Source: Komagataeibacter xylinus (lineage in GTDB: Bacteria; Pseudomonadota; Alphaproteobacteria; Acetobacterales; Acetobacteraceae). From it: 61,420 nucleotides of DNA. How positions within the stretch are numbered: the stretch's first letter is position 1; each line of letters opens with the position of its first letter. Below are positions 26,221-38,431 of the stretch, piece by piece. The DNA lies in assembly GCF_031081985.1 (NCBI RefSeq), contig NZ_JARWSK010000011.1, positions 1-61,420 on the forward strand, written 5' to 3'. The translations under genes were made by a program, and so were the position numbers. The notes below the pieces were generated by a model that worked only from the letters and a program-made list of their open reading frames with translations, was not told the DNA's origin and did not search any database.

Positions 26221-27699
26221 ATGAACATGTCATTTTCCTCCCGGCAGATGCGCTGTGATGATGCGGGCATCGGCCCCGTGCCCCATATCCGCATTATTGG
26301 CGGCCTGTCGGAATGTCCCGGCTGCGGGCTGTACCAGCGCCTGCCCGAACTCGCGCCCGGCCAGCAGGCCCTGTGCACGCGCTGCGGGCAGAAGCTTGCG
26401 CGCAGGCGGCGCACGGCGCCCCTGGCAACGCCGCTGGCCTTTTGCATCAGTTCGGCGGCGTTCTACCTTGCAGCCCTCGCCTCATCGCTCATGACGCTGG
26501 ATGTGTATGGCAGGCAACGCACCGTGGACCTGCTGACCGGGCCGATGGAACTCATGCATGAAGGCTGGGGCGAGGCCGGGATACTGGTGGGCGCGGTGAC
26601 CGTGCTGGCCCCCGCGGTGGCGATCGGGTTCATGTTCGCCATCCTGTATGCCGCCGCCCGCCCGCAACTGCCCGACTGGGGGCCGCGCATTCTGGTGTGG
26701 TATGACAAGCTGCGGCCGTGGTCGATGGTCGAGGTCTATATCCTTGGCATCTTCGTGGCCTACACCAAGCTGACCGACATGGCGCATGTCGATGTAGGGC
26801 CTGCGGTGTACCTGATTGGTGCTTTGATGCTGACCATGGCGGCCACCGATTCGACGCTTGATACCGAAATGATCTGGCAGCACCGCCGCATTGATTCGCT
26901 CACCCGCGCCGAAGGCGGTGGCAGGGTGGCCGTGGAATACGCGCATGTGGATGACATCGGCATGCCGCCGGTCGATCATCTGGTGGCGTGCAGCTCATGC
27001 GGGCTGGTGGGGGAGCTGGCGCACCCGGTCTCGAACCTGCGTTGCGTGGGGGTGTGCCCGCGCTGCGAGCACAAGGTCTGGCGCCGCCTGCCGCAAACGC
27101 TTACCCGCACCACCGCCTTCCTCATCGCAGCGGTCGTGTTCTATATTCCGGCCAATCTCTATCCGGTCATGACATTTACGCGCATGGGCGGCGGGGGCGG
27201 GCACACCATCATCGAAGGCGCGCTCGAACTGTGGGCCGATGGCATGATTCCGCTGGCGCTGCTGGTGTTCTTCGCCTCCATCACCGTGCCCATGCTCAAG
27301 ATCGCGAGCCTGGGCTGGATGATCATCCAGACATGGCGCGGCGCGCGCGGGCACCTCGTGGCGCGCACGCGGCTGTTCCGGCTGGTTGACATGGTGGGCC
27401 GGTGGTCGATGATCGACGTGTTCATGATCTCGATCCTGGTGGCGGTGGTGCGGTTCAATTTCATGGCCAGCGTCACGGCCAATGCCGGGATGGTGGCGTT
27501 TGCCGCTGTCGTGATCCTGACACTGCTGGCCGCCTGGAGCTTTGACCCGCGCATCATGTGGGATGCGGCAGGGCGCAACGGCCCGGTCACCGATGGCCTG
27601 CCGCCGCGCGTGGTGGCGACGGTTGACCACGATGACCCGGCCACTTCCCTTTCGCCGGCGGCAACACGCCCGGCCAGCATGGAGCCAGATCTGGCGTGA
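26221..27699 (+). CDS. pqiA: PqiA family membrane protein
   Basis: A 492-aa inner-membrane protein made of two similar halves, each with a CxxC pair zinc ribbon and four helices. The first ribbon is CPGCGLYQRLPEL with CTRCGQKL, the second CSSCGLVGEL with CPRCEHKVW. In E. coli PqiA works with the MCE-tunnel protein PqiB and the outer-membrane lipoprotein PqiC to move lipids across the envelope. Its stop overlaps the pqiB start by 4 bp. The C-terminal 40 residues are hydrophilic and not conserved in character. Confidence 0.93.
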   Translation: MNMSFSSRQMRCDDAGIGPVPHIRIIGGLSECPGCGLYQRLPELAPGQQALCTRCGQKLARRRRTAPLATPLAFCISSAAFYLAALASSLMTLDVYGRQRTVDLLTGPMELMHEGWGEAGILVGAVTVLAPAVAIGFMFAILYAAARPQLPDWGPRILVWYDKLRPWSMVEVYILGIFVAYTKLTDMAHVDVGPAVYLIGALMLTMAATDSTLDTEMIWQHRRIDSLTRAEGGGRVAVEYAHVDDIGMPPVDHLVACSSCGLVGELAHPVSNLRCVGVCPRCEHKVWRRLPQTLTRTTAFLIAAVVFYIPANLYPVMTFTRMGGGGGHTIIEGALELWADGMIPLALLVFFASITVPMLKIASLGWMIIQTWRGARGHLVARTRLFRLVDMVGRWSMIDVFMISILVAVVRFNFMASVTANAGMVAFAAVVILTLLAAWSFDPRIMWDAAGRNGPVTDGLPPRVVATVDHDDPATSLSPAATRPASMEPDLA

Positions 27700-29360
27700 A
27701 TGACGATTTTCCTTCCGGTAACTCAAATGGCGGCGTGCCGCAGGCCCAGACGCGGCGCTACCGTTTCTCGGTCGTGTGGCTGGTGCCGATCGTGGCCATC
27801 ATCATCGCGGGCTATCTGGGCTGGCGGGGGCTTACCGGGCGCGGGCCGCTGATTGTCATCAGCTTCGACACCGCCGATGGCCTGACCAGCGGCCAGACCG
27901 AGGTCAAGAACAAGGCGGTCTCGCTTGGCACGGTCGATTCCATCCGGTTGAGCGATGACCTGCACCATGTCGAGGTGCGCGTGCGCATGACGGCGGCGGC
28001 AGGCCGCATGCTGACCGACCATGCCCGTTTCTGGGTCGTGCGCCCGCGCATCAACGGCGCGAGTGTTACCGGGCTGGAAACGGTCATGTCCGGCGCCTAC
28101 ATCGCCATGGATGCGGGCGAGGCGGGTGGCCATTACACCACGCATTTCACCGGCCTCGAATCACCACCGGGCGTGCGCTCTGACCAGCCGGGCCATACCT
28201 ATACGCTCATTACGCAGTCACTCGGCTCGCTCGGGCAGGGCGCGCCCATCTTCTTCCGTGACGTGGTGGTGGGCGAGGTGCTCGGCTACACCATGCCGCC
28301 CGAAGGGCGCGGGCCGATCAGGGTGCAGATTTTCGTGCAGGCCCCCTATGACAGCTACCTGCGTACCACCACGCGCTTCTGGAACGTGTCCGGCGTGCAG
28401 GTGGGGCTAGGGGCTGGCGGGCTCAAGGTCAAGCTGCAGTCGCTTCAGGCGCTGCTCTCGGGTGGGGTGGCGTTCGATCCGCCTGATGAACGCAACGAGA
28501 AGAACGTGCTGCCCCCCACTGCCGGGCCGGAGACCACCTTCCAGCTTTATGACAGCGCGGAGGAAGCCAATAGTGCGGGCTACCGCGAGCGCATCCCGCT
28601 TGTCACCTACCTGACCAGTTCGGTCACGGGGCTGACCAAGGGGGGGCGCCTGACCATGTTCGGCATTCAGGTCGGCATGATTGACGATGTGAAGCTGCAG
28701 GTCGATCCCGCCACCGGCAGGGCGCATGTGCGCGTGGCCATGGAACTCCAGCCCGAACGCGTGCTCGATAACCGGCAGGTGCCAGCCGATGCGCTGGCCG
28801 GGCTGTTGCGCATGCAGGTGGCGTCCGGCCTGCGGGCTTCGGTGCAGAGCACCAGCATGCTGACCGGCGAATCCGAAATCGGGCTGACCTTCGTGAAGAA
28901 TGCCACACCCGCGCAGGTCGAGATGGAAGGCGACGCCATGGTGCTGCCCGGCCAGGCGGGTGGCATGTCGGGCATCATGGATTCGCTCTCGGTGGTGAGC
29001 GACAAGATTGCCGCAATGCCGCTGACCCAGATGGGCGAGAACCTGAACAGCCTGCTCGCCCATGCCGATGCCCGCATCAACAGCCCCGACACCAAGCAGG
29101 CGCTGACGGCGCTGCGCAGTTCGTTGCAGAACCTGCAGGTCATATCGCATGATGCCCGCACCGAAATGCCGCAACTGCTGACCGGCATGGACAAGACGCT
29201 CAAGAACGCCAATTCGGTGCTGTCGAGCTATGGCGGCGATACCGACTTCCAGCGCAACCTGCAGCAGATGATGCTGCAGCTCAACGATGCCGCGCGTTCG
29301 CTGCGCTTCCTGTCAGACTTCCTGACCCACCACCCCTCGGCACTGATTACGGAACGATAA
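27696..29360 (+). CDS. pqiB: PqiB-type MCE (MlaD-domain) protein
   Basis: A 554-aa protein with one N-terminal membrane helix (about residues 24-46) and repeated MCE/MlaD domains. ISFDTADGLTSGQTEVKNKA opens the first; later repeats include GAPIFFRDVVVGEVLGYTM and TKGGRLTMFGIQVGMIDDVK. A C-terminal coiled-coil-like segment (from about 420) would form the needle part of the tunnel. It is translated directly after pqiA (4-bp overlap) and 4 bp before pqiC. The role is lipid transport between the two membranes. Confidence 0.94.
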   Translation: MNDDFPSGNSNGGVPQAQTRRYRFSVVWLVPIVAIIIAGYLGWRGLTGRGPLIVISFDTADGLTSGQTEVKNKAVSLGTVDSIRLSDDLHHVEVRVRMTAAAGRMLTDHARFWVVRPRINGASVTGLETVMSGAYIAMDAGEAGGHYTTHFTGLESPPGVRSDQPGHTYTLITQSLGSLGQGAPIFFRDVVVGEVLGYTMPPEGRGPIRVQIFVQAPYDSYLRTTTRFWNVSGVQVGLGAGGLKVKLQSLQALLSGGVAFDPPDERNEKNVLPPTAGPETTFQLYDSAEEANSAGYRERIPLVTYLTSSVTGLTKGGRLTMFGIQVGMIDDVKLQVDPATGRAHVRVAMELQPERVLDNRQVPADALAGLLRMQVASGLRASVQSTSMLTGESEIGLTFVKNATPAQVEMEGDAMVLPGQAGGMSGIMDSLSVVSDKIAAMPLTQMGENLNSLLAHADARINSPDTKQALTALRSSLQNLQVISHDARTEMPQLLTGMDKTLKNANSVLSSYGGDTDFQRNLQQMMLQLNDAARSLRFLSDFLTHHPSALITER

Positions 29361-29364
29361 GAGC

Positions 29365-30012
29365 ATGCAACGCCCCTTCTGGCATTTCATACAGTCCACG
29401 CGGCCCGTGGCCGCAGGCATGGCGGTTGCATCGCTGCTGGCACTTGGCGGCTGCGGGTCAACCGACCCCACGCTCTACACGCTGGCCCCCGTGCCCGCGG
29501 CGCAGGCAGGCAGTATCGGCGCAGGCCTGCCTGCGGTGATCGAGGTGCGCACGCCCGGTGTGACACCCTCGCTTGACCGGCAGAACATCGTGGGCGTGCA
29601 GGATGACTACAGTGTGACGCCAAGCGCTGGCGCGGCCTGGAGCGAGCCGCTCGCCCCCATGCTTGGCCATGTGCTGGCCACCGACCTGCAGCAGCGCCTG
29701 CCCGGCGTGAGCGTCTTTGCCCAGAACGATGCCACGAGCGCGCCCGCCCAGGGGTTTGTCGAGGTCGAGATTACCCGTTTCGCGCGGGATGCCACGGGCC
29801 TTGTGCATCTGGCAGGGAGCCTGTCGGTACACCGGGCGGGTGACCCCGAGCATGCCCGCTCGGTGCCACTCGCGCTCACGGCCACGCCCGCAGGCAGCGG
29901 CATGCGGGCCATGGTCGCCTCGCTCAGCCAGTTGACCGGACAGGTGGCGGATATGGCGGCGGCCGCGCTACAGGCGCTGCCACCCGCGCCCCAGCCGGCC
30001 CTACATAAATAA
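29365..30012 (+). CDS. pqiC: PqiC-type outer-membrane lipoprotein (ABC-type transport auxiliary)
   Basis: A 215-aa lipoprotein, lipobox LALGGC with C30, then STDPTLYTLAPVPA, the YxL start typical of PqiC/YmbA. The body contains VIEVRTPGVTPSLDRQNIVG and SEPLAPMLGHVLATDLQQRL, the family core. It would anchor the PqiB tunnel at the outer membrane. Last gene of the pqiABC operon; a bidirectional terminator follows. Confidence 0.9.
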   Translation: MQRPFWHFIQSTRPVAAGMAVASLLALGGCGSTDPTLYTLAPVPAAQAGSIGAGLPAVIEVRTPGVTPSLDRQNIVGVQDDYSVTPSAGAAWSEPLAPMLGHVLATDLQQRLPGVSVFAQNDATSAPAQGFVEVEITRFARDATGLVHLAGSLSVHRAGDPEHARSVPLALTATPAGSGMRAMVASLSQLTGQVADMAAAALQALPPAPQPALHK

Positions 30013-30022
30013 TGATGTGAGA

Positions 30023-30048
30023 CGTCGCCTTTTTGAAAGAAGGCGACG
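30023..30048. repeat. Short copy of dispersed palindromic element
   Basis: CGTCGCCTTTTTGAAAGAAG followed by GCGACG is a single hairpin equivalent to the GCC-rich module of the longer elements. It lies 10 bp after the pqiC stop. It could also simply be a terminator hairpin. Confidence 0.5.
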
Positions 30049-30087
30049 CCCGGAACCTTACGGGGATTTGCAAGGCATTCCGGGCAT

Positions 30088-30113
30088 AAAAAAAGCGCCC
30101 GGAGGCGCTTTTC
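30088..30113. terminator. Bidirectional terminator between pqiC and nusG
   Basis: AAAAAAAGCGCCCGGAGGCG followed by CTTTT: stem AGCGCC/GGCGCT, loop CGGA, A-run on one side and T-run on the other. It serves the convergent pqiABC and secE-nusG operons. Confidence 0.8.
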
Positions 30114-30134
30114 AGTTCAGCGGGGAGAGAAGGT

Positions 30135-30665
30135 TCAGACCTTCTCCACCTGGCTGTATTCCAGATCGACCGGCGTGGAGCGGCCAAAGATGGAAACGCT
30201 GACCTTCAGGCGGCCGCGCTCCTCGTCCACTTCCTCGATCGTGCCGTTGAACGAGGTGAAGGGACCATCGGCCACGCGGATCTGCTCGCCAATCTCGAAG
30301 GTAACGGAGGGGCGGACCCGCTCGACACCTTCCTGCGCCTGCTTCATGGCCCGTTCGGCTTCAGCCTTGGGGATGGGCGTGGGGCGGGTCTTGCTGCCAA
30401 GGAAGCCGGTGACCTTGGGCGTATCCTTGACCAGGTGCCATGCCTCATCGGTCAGTTCCATGTTGACCAGCACGTAACCGGGGAAGAACTTGCGCTCGGC
30501 ATTGACCTTCTGGCCACGGCGCACTTCCGTCACTTCTTCCGAAGGGACGAGGATCTCACCGAAATGGTCGGCCAGCCCCTTCTGGGCGGCCTGTTCCGTG
30601 ATGTGCTGGGCAATCTTCTTCTCGAAGCCCGAATAGACGTGGATCACATACCACCGCTTGGCCAT
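30135..30665 (-). CDS. nusG: Transcription termination/antitermination protein NusG
   Basis: A 176-aa NusG. The start at 30665 gives the canonical [20 protein letters not shown]; the frame is open to 30809 but that part is a shadow of secE. The NGN domain includes [20 protein letters not shown], and the C-terminal KOW domain reads [20 protein letters not shown]. It binds RNA polymerase and links it to Rho or to the ribosome. It lies 8 bp after secE, the order found in most bacteria. Confidence 0.98.
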   Translation of the reverse strand: MAKRWYVIHVYSGFEKKIAQHITEQAAQKGLADHFGEILVPSEEVTEVRRGQKVNAERKFFPGYVLVNMELTDEAWHLVKDTPKVTGFLGSKTRPTPIPKAEAERAMKQAQEGVERVRPSVTFEIGEQIRVADGPFTSFNGTIEEVDEERGRLKVSVSIFGRSTPVDLEYSQVEKV

Positions 30666-30673
30666 GGCTGAAC

Positions 30674-30868
30674 TCAGCCTCCCAGTCCGAAGAGTTTCCG
30701 TACGGCAAGGCCGATCACCTCGTCGACGAGGAAAAAGAAAACCGATGCAAGACCGGCCATGGCCAGCACCGCACCCGTTGTCATCAGGGTGGCGCGTCGT
30801 GTGGGCCACGTGACTTTCCTGGCCTCGGCCCGAACGTCTTCAACAAATTTCGCGGGACTGACCGACAC
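30674..30868 (-). CDS. secE: Preprotein translocase subunit SecE
   Basis: A 64-aa single-span SecE using a GTG start at 30868, supported by AGGAAGGG just upstream. [20 protein letters not shown] is the conserved amphipathic cytoplasmic helix, followed by one membrane helix (about residues 30-52) and a short tail. It clamps SecY in the inner-membrane translocase. It sits between tRNA-Trp and nusG, a widespread bacterial arrangement. Confidence 0.95.
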   Translation of the reverse strand: MSVSPAKFVEDVRAEARKVTWPTRRATLMTTGAVLAMAGLASVFFFLVDEVIGLAVRKLFGLGG

Positions 30869-31003
30869 GAAATACCCTTCCTGCAACGCCACGGCGCACC
30901 AACCGGATGAACCAGCCGGTGCGGGGCCTAAGAACCGGTGCGGACCATTGTGGCCCGACCCATCGGGTGCCAGGCCGGAAGGGGAATGCCCGACCGGAAA
31001 GAA

Positions 31004-31080
31004 TGGCAGGGGTGGAGGGTCTCGAACCCGCAACCTCCGGTTTTGGAGACCGGCGCTCTAGCCAATTGAGCTACACCCCT
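31004..31080 (-). tRNA. tRNA-Trp (anticodon CCA)
   Basis: The minus strand gives acceptor AGGGGTG/CACCCCT with discriminator G and encoded CCA, anticodon stem CCGGT/ACCGG around loop CTCCAAA, and T arm with GTTCGAGAC. It lies directly upstream of secE-nusG on the same strand. Confidence 0.96.
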
Positions 31081-31305
31081 GCAAAGCCGCCTGCGAAGGC
31101 CCGAAACAAGTGGCGTGGCATCTGCCGCGCCGTTTCGGGTCGTCCATGCGAACCCGGCACAGGAAGCGGAAAAAAGTATGAACCGAGCCGAAAGTCAAGG
31201 GGGCGTGCCCATAAAAATACAAGTTTGGTGCGTTTGGCATCCCGCACGCCTTTATGGGCTTGCGCGACAAAGGGCGGAAACGGTATGGATGGGCCAACCT
31301 TATGG

Positions 31306-31379
31306 GCGGGCGTAGCATAGTGGTAATGCAGTAGCCTTCCAAGCTTCTGAGGAGGGTTCGATTCCCTTCGCCCGCTCCA
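31306..31379 (+). tRNA. tRNA-Gly (anticodon TCC)
   Basis: The plus strand gives acceptor GCGGGCG/CGCCCGC with discriminator T and encoded CCA, the short D arm TAGCATAGTGGTAATGC, an anticodon loop CTTCCAA and T arm GAGGGTTCGATTCCCTT. The anticodon TCC reads GGA/GGG. Confidence 0.94.
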
Positions 31380-31466
31380 TGATCCCCACATAATGAAATC
31401 CGTATCAGCCCTGACCGGATTCGGGCGCGTGCCGCCCGGGCGGCATGACGGGGCAGGGTGATTCCA

Positions 31467-32897
31467 ATGGCATTGACCAGCTCTCCGACCCTCCATCCGC
31501 GCGTGGTGCTGGCCACCTGCTGCCTGAGCCTGCTGCTGGTCATGATGGATGTCACGGTGGTCAATGTCGTGCTGCCCTCCATCCGCGCGCAGATGCATGG
31601 CGGCTTTTCCACCCTGCAATGGGTGGTGGATGCCTATACCCTCATGGTGGCCAGCCTCATGCTGCTGGTGGGCACGCTGGCCGACAGGTTCGGGCGGCGG
31701 CGGATGTTCCTGATCGGCATTACGCTGTTCTGCGCGGGCTCGGCCCTGTGCGGGCTGGCGCGCAGCGTGGAGATGCTGGTGTTCGCGCGCGCGGTGCAGG
31801 GAATCGGTGGCTCGATGCTCAACCCCGTGGCGCTGTCGATCCTGACAAGCGTGTATGTCGAGCCACGGGCGCGGGCGCAGGCCATCGGCACATGGGGTGC
31901 CACATCGGGCGTGGCCCTTGCGCTGGGGCCGGTTGTGGGGGGCGTGCTGGTGCACTGGGTGGGCTGGCAGGCGGTGTTCTGGGTCAATGTGCCGATCGGA
32001 CTGCTGGCCATCGCGCTGACGCTGCGCTTCGTGCCCGAATCCCGTGGCGGGCGCGGGCGCGGCATTGACGCGCCGGGGCAGTTGCTGGCCATCGTGGCGC
32101 TGGCCATGATCACCTCGGGGCTGATCGAGGCGCATAATTACGGCTGGGCGTCGCCTGCCATTTCCGGCTTCCTCGGCTTCGGGCTGCTTTCGGTCGCGGG
32201 GTTTGTCATTGTCGAGCGCCGTGCCGCGACGCCGCTGATCGACCTGCGCTTTTTTGGCGCGTGGCCGTTCTCGGGGGCGATCATCATCGCCGTGCTGGCT
32301 TTTGCCATGTTCAGCGCCTTCCTGTTTCTCAACACGCTTTATTTGCAGGATGTGCGCGGGCTTGACGCGCTGCATGCCGGGCTGTGCACGCTGCCATTCG
32401 CGGCAGGCTCCATGCTGTGCGCCCCGCTTTCGGGGCGGCTGACGGGGCGGTATGGCGCGCGGCTGCCGCTGCTGCTTTCCGCCATCGGCTTCGGCGCGGG
32501 CGCACTGCTGCTGACAGGGCTGGATTCCGCGAGCCCGCTCGGCCTGCTACTGGCCTCTTACGGTCTGTGCGGGTGCGGGTTTGGCCTGTGCAACGCCCCC
32601 ATTACCAATGCCGCCATTTCCGGCATGCCGCGGGCGCAGGCGGGGGTGGCCGCGGCCATTGCCTCGACAAGCCGGCAGGTGGGCGCGCTGCTCGGCATCG
32701 CCCTTGGTGGCGCGATGAGCGCATCAAGCGTGCAGGGCGGCGTGGTGCAGTGGAGCGCCTTTCCCCAGGCCACGCATGCCGTGTGGTGGAGCATGGCGGT
32801 GGGGGCGGGATGCATTGCGGCGCTGGGGCTGGTTTCAACCGGACTCCGCGCGCGGCGCAGCGCCCAGGCTGTCGCGGCACTGCTTGATTCGGTGTGA
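31467..32897 (+). CDS. MFS drug/metabolite exporter, DHA2 (EmrB/QacA) family
   Basis: A 476-aa major facilitator protein. Start taken at ATG 31467, with GGGCAGGG 8-16 bp upstream; a GTG at 31458 is the alternative. LLLVMMDVTVVNVVLPSIRA is the DHA2 motif in helix 1, GTLADRFGRRRMFLIG is motif A, and GPVVGGVLVHWVGWQAVFWV is motif C for antiporters. About fourteen hydrophobic segments are expected. It would expel drugs or metabolites in exchange for protons. No regulator is adjacent. Confidence 0.92.
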   Translation: MALTSSPTLHPRVVLATCCLSLLLVMMDVTVVNVVLPSIRAQMHGGFSTLQWVVDAYTLMVASLMLLVGTLADRFGRRRMFLIGITLFCAGSALCGLARSVEMLVFARAVQGIGGSMLNPVALSILTSVYVEPRARAQAIGTWGATSGVALALGPVVGGVLVHWVGWQAVFWVNVPIGLLAIALTLRFVPESRGGRGRGIDAPGQLLAIVALAMITSGLIEAHNYGWASPAISGFLGFGLLSVAGFVIVERRAATPLIDLRFFGAWPFSGAIIIAVLAFAMFSAFLFLNTLYLQDVRGLDALHAGLCTLPFAAGSMLCAPLSGRLTGRYGARLPLLLSAIGFGAGALLLTGLDSASPLGLLLASYGLCGCGFGLCNAPITNAAISGMPRAQAGVAAAIASTSRQVGALLGIALGGAMSASSVQGGVVQWSAFPQATHAVWWSMAVGAGCIAALGLVSTGLRARRSAQAVAALLDSV

Positions 32898-32908
32898 TGC
32901 ATTATTGA

Positions 32909-32925
32909 TATGCATAATATGCATA
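32909..32925. promoter_or_regulatory. 17-bp palindrome upstream of the ATP synthase operon
   Basis: TATGCATAATATGCATA consists of two self-complementary TATGCATA boxes separated by one A. It lies 12 bp after the MFS stop and about 290 bp before atpH. It may be a binding site or part of the promoter region. Nothing else is recognised in 32926-33212. Confidence 0.4.
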
Positions 32926-33212
32926 CCTTGACGGCCATTCCCGCCAGCCCGTCGCGCCGGAAGGTGACAAAACCGGCGCTTTCCTGTTTCCGAAACGACG
33001 TACGGCATGTATGATCCCGCCAACCTCTGGCACCAGCGTGTCCATATGCGTGAAAACGGGTGGTAGTATGGCACAGCGTAGCGCCAGCGTGCCGCCTGTC
33101 TGTTGCGTGTGTTTACGCTGCGTGCTAGAGCCGCGCCAGCAGCGCACGGGGCCTCGGTTTCCGGGCAGGCGGCTTGTGTTTGAATCAAGATTCTGGATTG
33201 GAAAAGCGGACA

Positions 33213-33794
33213 GTGGATTCGGGTGGAACGACCTCAATACCGATCGCCTCCATTGCCAATGGCCTTCCCGGTCGTTACGCGACGGCGCTCTATGAGCTTG
33301 CGGCTGAACGCCAGCAGCTTGATCCTGTTCTGGAACAGGCAACGGCCCTGGCCAGCCTGATCGACGGCAGTGCCGACCTGCGTACCGCCCTTGCGGACCG
33401 CACGCTTGACCTGCGCGACAGCGCGCGGGCGGTTGATGCCGTGCTGAACGCCGAGGGGTTCAGCCCCCTCATGCGTGATTTTGTTGGCGTGGTGGCGAAT
33501 AACCGCCGCCTTCCGCGCCTGCGTGAGATTCTTGCCGCGCTGGCGGCTATCGCTGCGGCCCGGCGCGGGGAAGTGGTGGCGGATGTCGTATCCGCCCACC
33601 CCCTGACCGACCTGCAGCGTGTCCAGCTTCGCAGCCGCCTTGCCGAGGCCGGCTATTCCAAAGTCAATATCCAGGAGCGTGTTGACGCGGCCCTGCTGGG
33701 CGGTCTGGTCGTGCGCGTAGGCGCCCGCCTGTATGACACCAGTCTCAGATCCCGCCTTACCCGCCTGCACCATGCCATGAAGGGAGCCGCGTGA
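33213..33794 (+). CDS. atpH: F1 ATP synthase subunit delta
   Basis: A 193-aa OSCP/delta subunit that joins the F1 head to the peripheral stalk. The chosen GTG start gives [20 protein letters not shown], which leads straight into the family core [10 protein letters not shown]; the frame opens at a TTG at 33174. The C-terminal VQERVDA-like segment ([20 protein letters not shown]) is the conserved delta signature, followed by [12 protein letters not shown]. First gene of atpHAGDC; the F0 genes are not here, as is usual in alphaproteobacteria. Confidence 0.94.
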   Translation: MDSGGTTSIPIASIANGLPGRYATALYELAAERQQLDPVLEQATALASLIDGSADLRTALADRTLDLRDSARAVDAVLNAEGFSPLMRDFVGVVANNRRLPRLREILAALAAIAAARRGEVVADVVSAHPLTDLQRVQLRSRLAEAGYSKVNIQERVDAALLGGLVVRVGARLYDTSLRSRLTRLHHAMKGAA

Positions 33795-35332
33795 TGGAAA
33801 TCCGCCCCTCCGAGATTTCGGATATCCTCAAGCAGCAGATCGCTACGTTCGACAAGGCCGCTGACGTTGCCGAGACAGGGACCATCCTGTCGGTTGGTGA
33901 CGGCATTGCCCGTGTCTACGGCCTGCAGAATGTTGAAGCCGGCGAAATGCTGGACTTCCCCGCCAGCGGCCAGAAGGGCATGGCGCTCAACCTCGAGAAT
34001 GACAATGTCGGCGTTGTCATCTTCGGTGATGACAGCGCAATGCGTGAAGGCGACACCGTCGCCCGCACCGGCAAGGTGGTGGAAGTGCCCACCGGCAAGG
34101 CGCTGCTCGGCCGCGTGGTCGATGGCCTCGGCAACCCGATCGACGGCAAGGGTCCGCTCGTGGGTGAAGTCATCAGCAAGCGCGCGGAAATCAAGGCGCC
34201 GGGCATCATGCCGCGCCAGTCCGTCAGCGAGCCGATGCAGACCGGCATCAAGGCGATCGACGCGCTCGTGCCCATCGGGCGTGGCCAGCGTGAGCTGATC
34301 ATCGGTGACCGCCAGACCGGCAAGACCGCCATCCTGATCGACACCATCGTCAACCAGAAGAGCGTCAACGCGCTGGGTGACCAGAGCAAGTCGCTCTACT
34401 GCATCTATGTGGCCATCGGGCAGAAGCGCTCGACGGTTGCGCAGTTGGTGCGCACGCTGGAAGAGACCGGCGCGATGGAATACTCCATCGTCGTGGCCGC
34501 CACCGCGTCCGACCCGGCACCGATGCAGTATCTCGCACCGTATGCCGCGTGCTCCATGGGCGAATACTTCCGCGATAACGGCATGCATGCCCTGATCGTG
34601 TATGATGACCTGTCCAAGCAGGCTGTCGCCTACCGCCAGATGTCGCTGCTGCTGCGCCGCCCGCCGGGCCGCGAAGCCTACCCCGGTGACGTGTTCTACC
34701 TGCATTCGCGCCTGCTCGAGCGTGCGGCCAAGATGTCCGACAAGTTCGGCGCAGGTTCGCTGACCGCCCTGCCGGTGATCGAGACGCAGGCCGGTGACGT
34801 ATCCGCCTATATCCCGACCAACGTGATCTCCATCACCGATGGCCAGGTCTTCCTTGAAACCGACCTGTTCTACCGTGGCATCCGCCCCGCCGTGAACGTG
34901 GGTGGTTCCGTGTCCCGCGTGGGTTCGGCGGCCCAGATCAAGGCGATGAAGCAGGTTGCGGGCAAGATCAAGCTCGAGCTGGCGCAGTATCGTGAAATGG
35001 CGGCGTTCTCGCAGTTCGCCTCCGACCTCGACCCCGCGACCCAGAAGCAGCTCGCCCGTGGCGCGCGCCTTGTCGAGCTGCTCAAGCAGCCCGAAACCTC
35101 GCCGCTGTCGGTCGAGGAGCAGGTTGTGGTGCTTTACGCTGGCACGCGTGGCTATATCGACACCGTGCCGGTTGCCGAAGTGACCAGCTACGAAAAGCGC
35201 CTGCTTGATGATGTTCGCACATCGGGCAAGGATATTCTGGAATCGATCCGGACCCAGCGCCAGCTGACGAAGGATATCGAAAGCCGCCTGAACGATTTCC
35301 TGACGACATTCGGCCGTCAGTTCGCCAACTGA
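33794..35332 (+). CDS. atpA: F1 ATP synthase subunit alpha
   Basis: A 512-aa alpha subunit carrying the non-catalytic nucleotide sites. The P-loop is GDRQTGKT (about 171-178) and [20 protein letters not shown] is the family signature near the C-terminal third. The N-terminus [19 protein letters not shown] is typical. The ATG shares its A with the last base of the atpH TGA stop and has AAGGGAG upstream. It assembles with beta as alpha3beta3. Confidence 0.98.
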   Translation: MEIRPSEISDILKQQIATFDKAADVAETGTILSVGDGIARVYGLQNVEAGEMLDFPASGQKGMALNLENDNVGVVIFGDDSAMREGDTVARTGKVVEVPTGKALLGRVVDGLGNPIDGKGPLVGEVISKRAEIKAPGIMPRQSVSEPMQTGIKAIDALVPIGRGQRELIIGDRQTGKTAILIDTIVNQKSVNALGDQSKSLYCIYVAIGQKRSTVAQLVRTLEETGAMEYSIVVAATASDPAPMQYLAPYAACSMGEYFRDNGMHALIVYDDLSKQAVAYRQMSLLLRRPPGREAYPGDVFYLHSRLLERAAKMSDKFGAGSLTALPVIETQAGDVSAYIPTNVISITDGQVFLETDLFYRGIRPAVNVGGSVSRVGSAAQIKAMKQVAGKIKLELAQYREMAAFSQFASDLDPATQKQLARGARLVELLKQPETSPLSVEEQVVVLYAGTRGYIDTVPVAEVTSYEKRLLDDVRTSGKDILESIRTQRQLTKDIESRLNDFLTTFGRQFAN

Positions 35333-35347
35333 GGAAGACGGGCAACC

Positions 35348-37737
<2,390 letters not shown>

Positions 37738-37768
37738 ACCCCGGCCCCTGACGCAAGGAAAATAGACC

Positions 37769-38194
37769 ATGTCCATTAAGGTCAAGATTGTCAGCCCGGA
37801 GAAAGTCCTGTTCGCGCATGACGCCGATATGGCTGTCATGCCGGGGGCGGAAGGCGACATCGCGGCCATGCCCGATCATGCCCCGCTCATGCTGACGCTG
37901 CGCGGTGGCGTGGTTGACATCTATGAAGGCGATGCGGTGACGAATCGCTTCTTCGTCGCGGGCGGCTTTGCCGATATCGCGCCAAGCCACTGCACCATCC
38001 TTGCCGACCGGGCCACCAAGCTCGAAGACCTGTCGGTTGACGATGCGGAAGCCCGCCTGGCGGGTCTGGAAAAATCCTATGAGGAAGCGGACAAGATGAA
38101 CGTGCCCGCGCTTGATATCCTCATGGACAAGATCCAGTCGGCCCGGGCCGAGATCGAGGCGGCGCAGTCTGCCATTCCGGGCATGTCGCTTTGA
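37769..38194 (+). CDS. atpC: F1 ATP synthase subunit epsilon
   Basis: A 141-aa epsilon subunit. The N-terminal beta sandwich (VKIVSPEKVLFAHDADMAVM, PGAEGDIAAMPDHAPLMLTL) binds gamma and the c-ring; the C-terminal helical part from about residue 95 can inhibit ATP hydrolysis. It lies 31 bp after atpD and ends the operon; a strong terminator follows. Confidence 0.96.
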   Translation: MSIKVKIVSPEKVLFAHDADMAVMPGAEGDIAAMPDHAPLMLTLRGGVVDIYEGDAVTNRFFVAGGFADIAPSHCTILADRATKLEDLSVDDAEARLAGLEKSYEEADKMNVPALDILMDKIQSARAEIEAAQSAIPGMSL

Positions 38195-38250
38195 CACGAT
38201 AGCCAGCCTGCATCCACTGCCTGCATGGGCGTAGATGTGTGGCCTGACAT

Positions 38251-38279
38251 GAAAAGCGCCCTTATGGGCGCTTTTTTTG
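38251..38279 (+). terminator. Terminator of the ATP synthase operon
   Basis: Stem AGCGCCC/GGGCGCT (38255-38261 and 38266-38272) with loop TTAT and a run of seven T. Four A precede the stem. Confidence 0.9.
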
Positions 38280-38327
38280 TTATGGGGCGACCAGACCGTC
38301 GGGCCTGTAAAACAACGGAAAACCTGT

Positions 38328-38408
38328 AAGAAGTTTTTGGTAAAGCTTTTTCCCCAAAAAGCTTCCGAAAGAACGCCGCCTTCTTTCAAAAAGGCGGTAC
38401 CCCAAAAT
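38328..38408 (-). repeat. Full copy of dispersed palindromic element, reverse orientation
   Basis: AAGAAGTTTTTGGTAAAGC, TTTTTCCCCAAAAAGCTTCC, GCCGCCTTCTTTCAAAAAGG and TACCCCAAAA. Read on the minus strand it has the same order as the copy at 41040-41117: outer arm, GCC-rich hairpin, GTTCTT link, AAGCTT hairpin, outer arm. It lies between the atp terminator and queF. Confidence 0.75.
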
Positions 38409-38431
38409 ATTTATTATTTTAAAACAGATAT

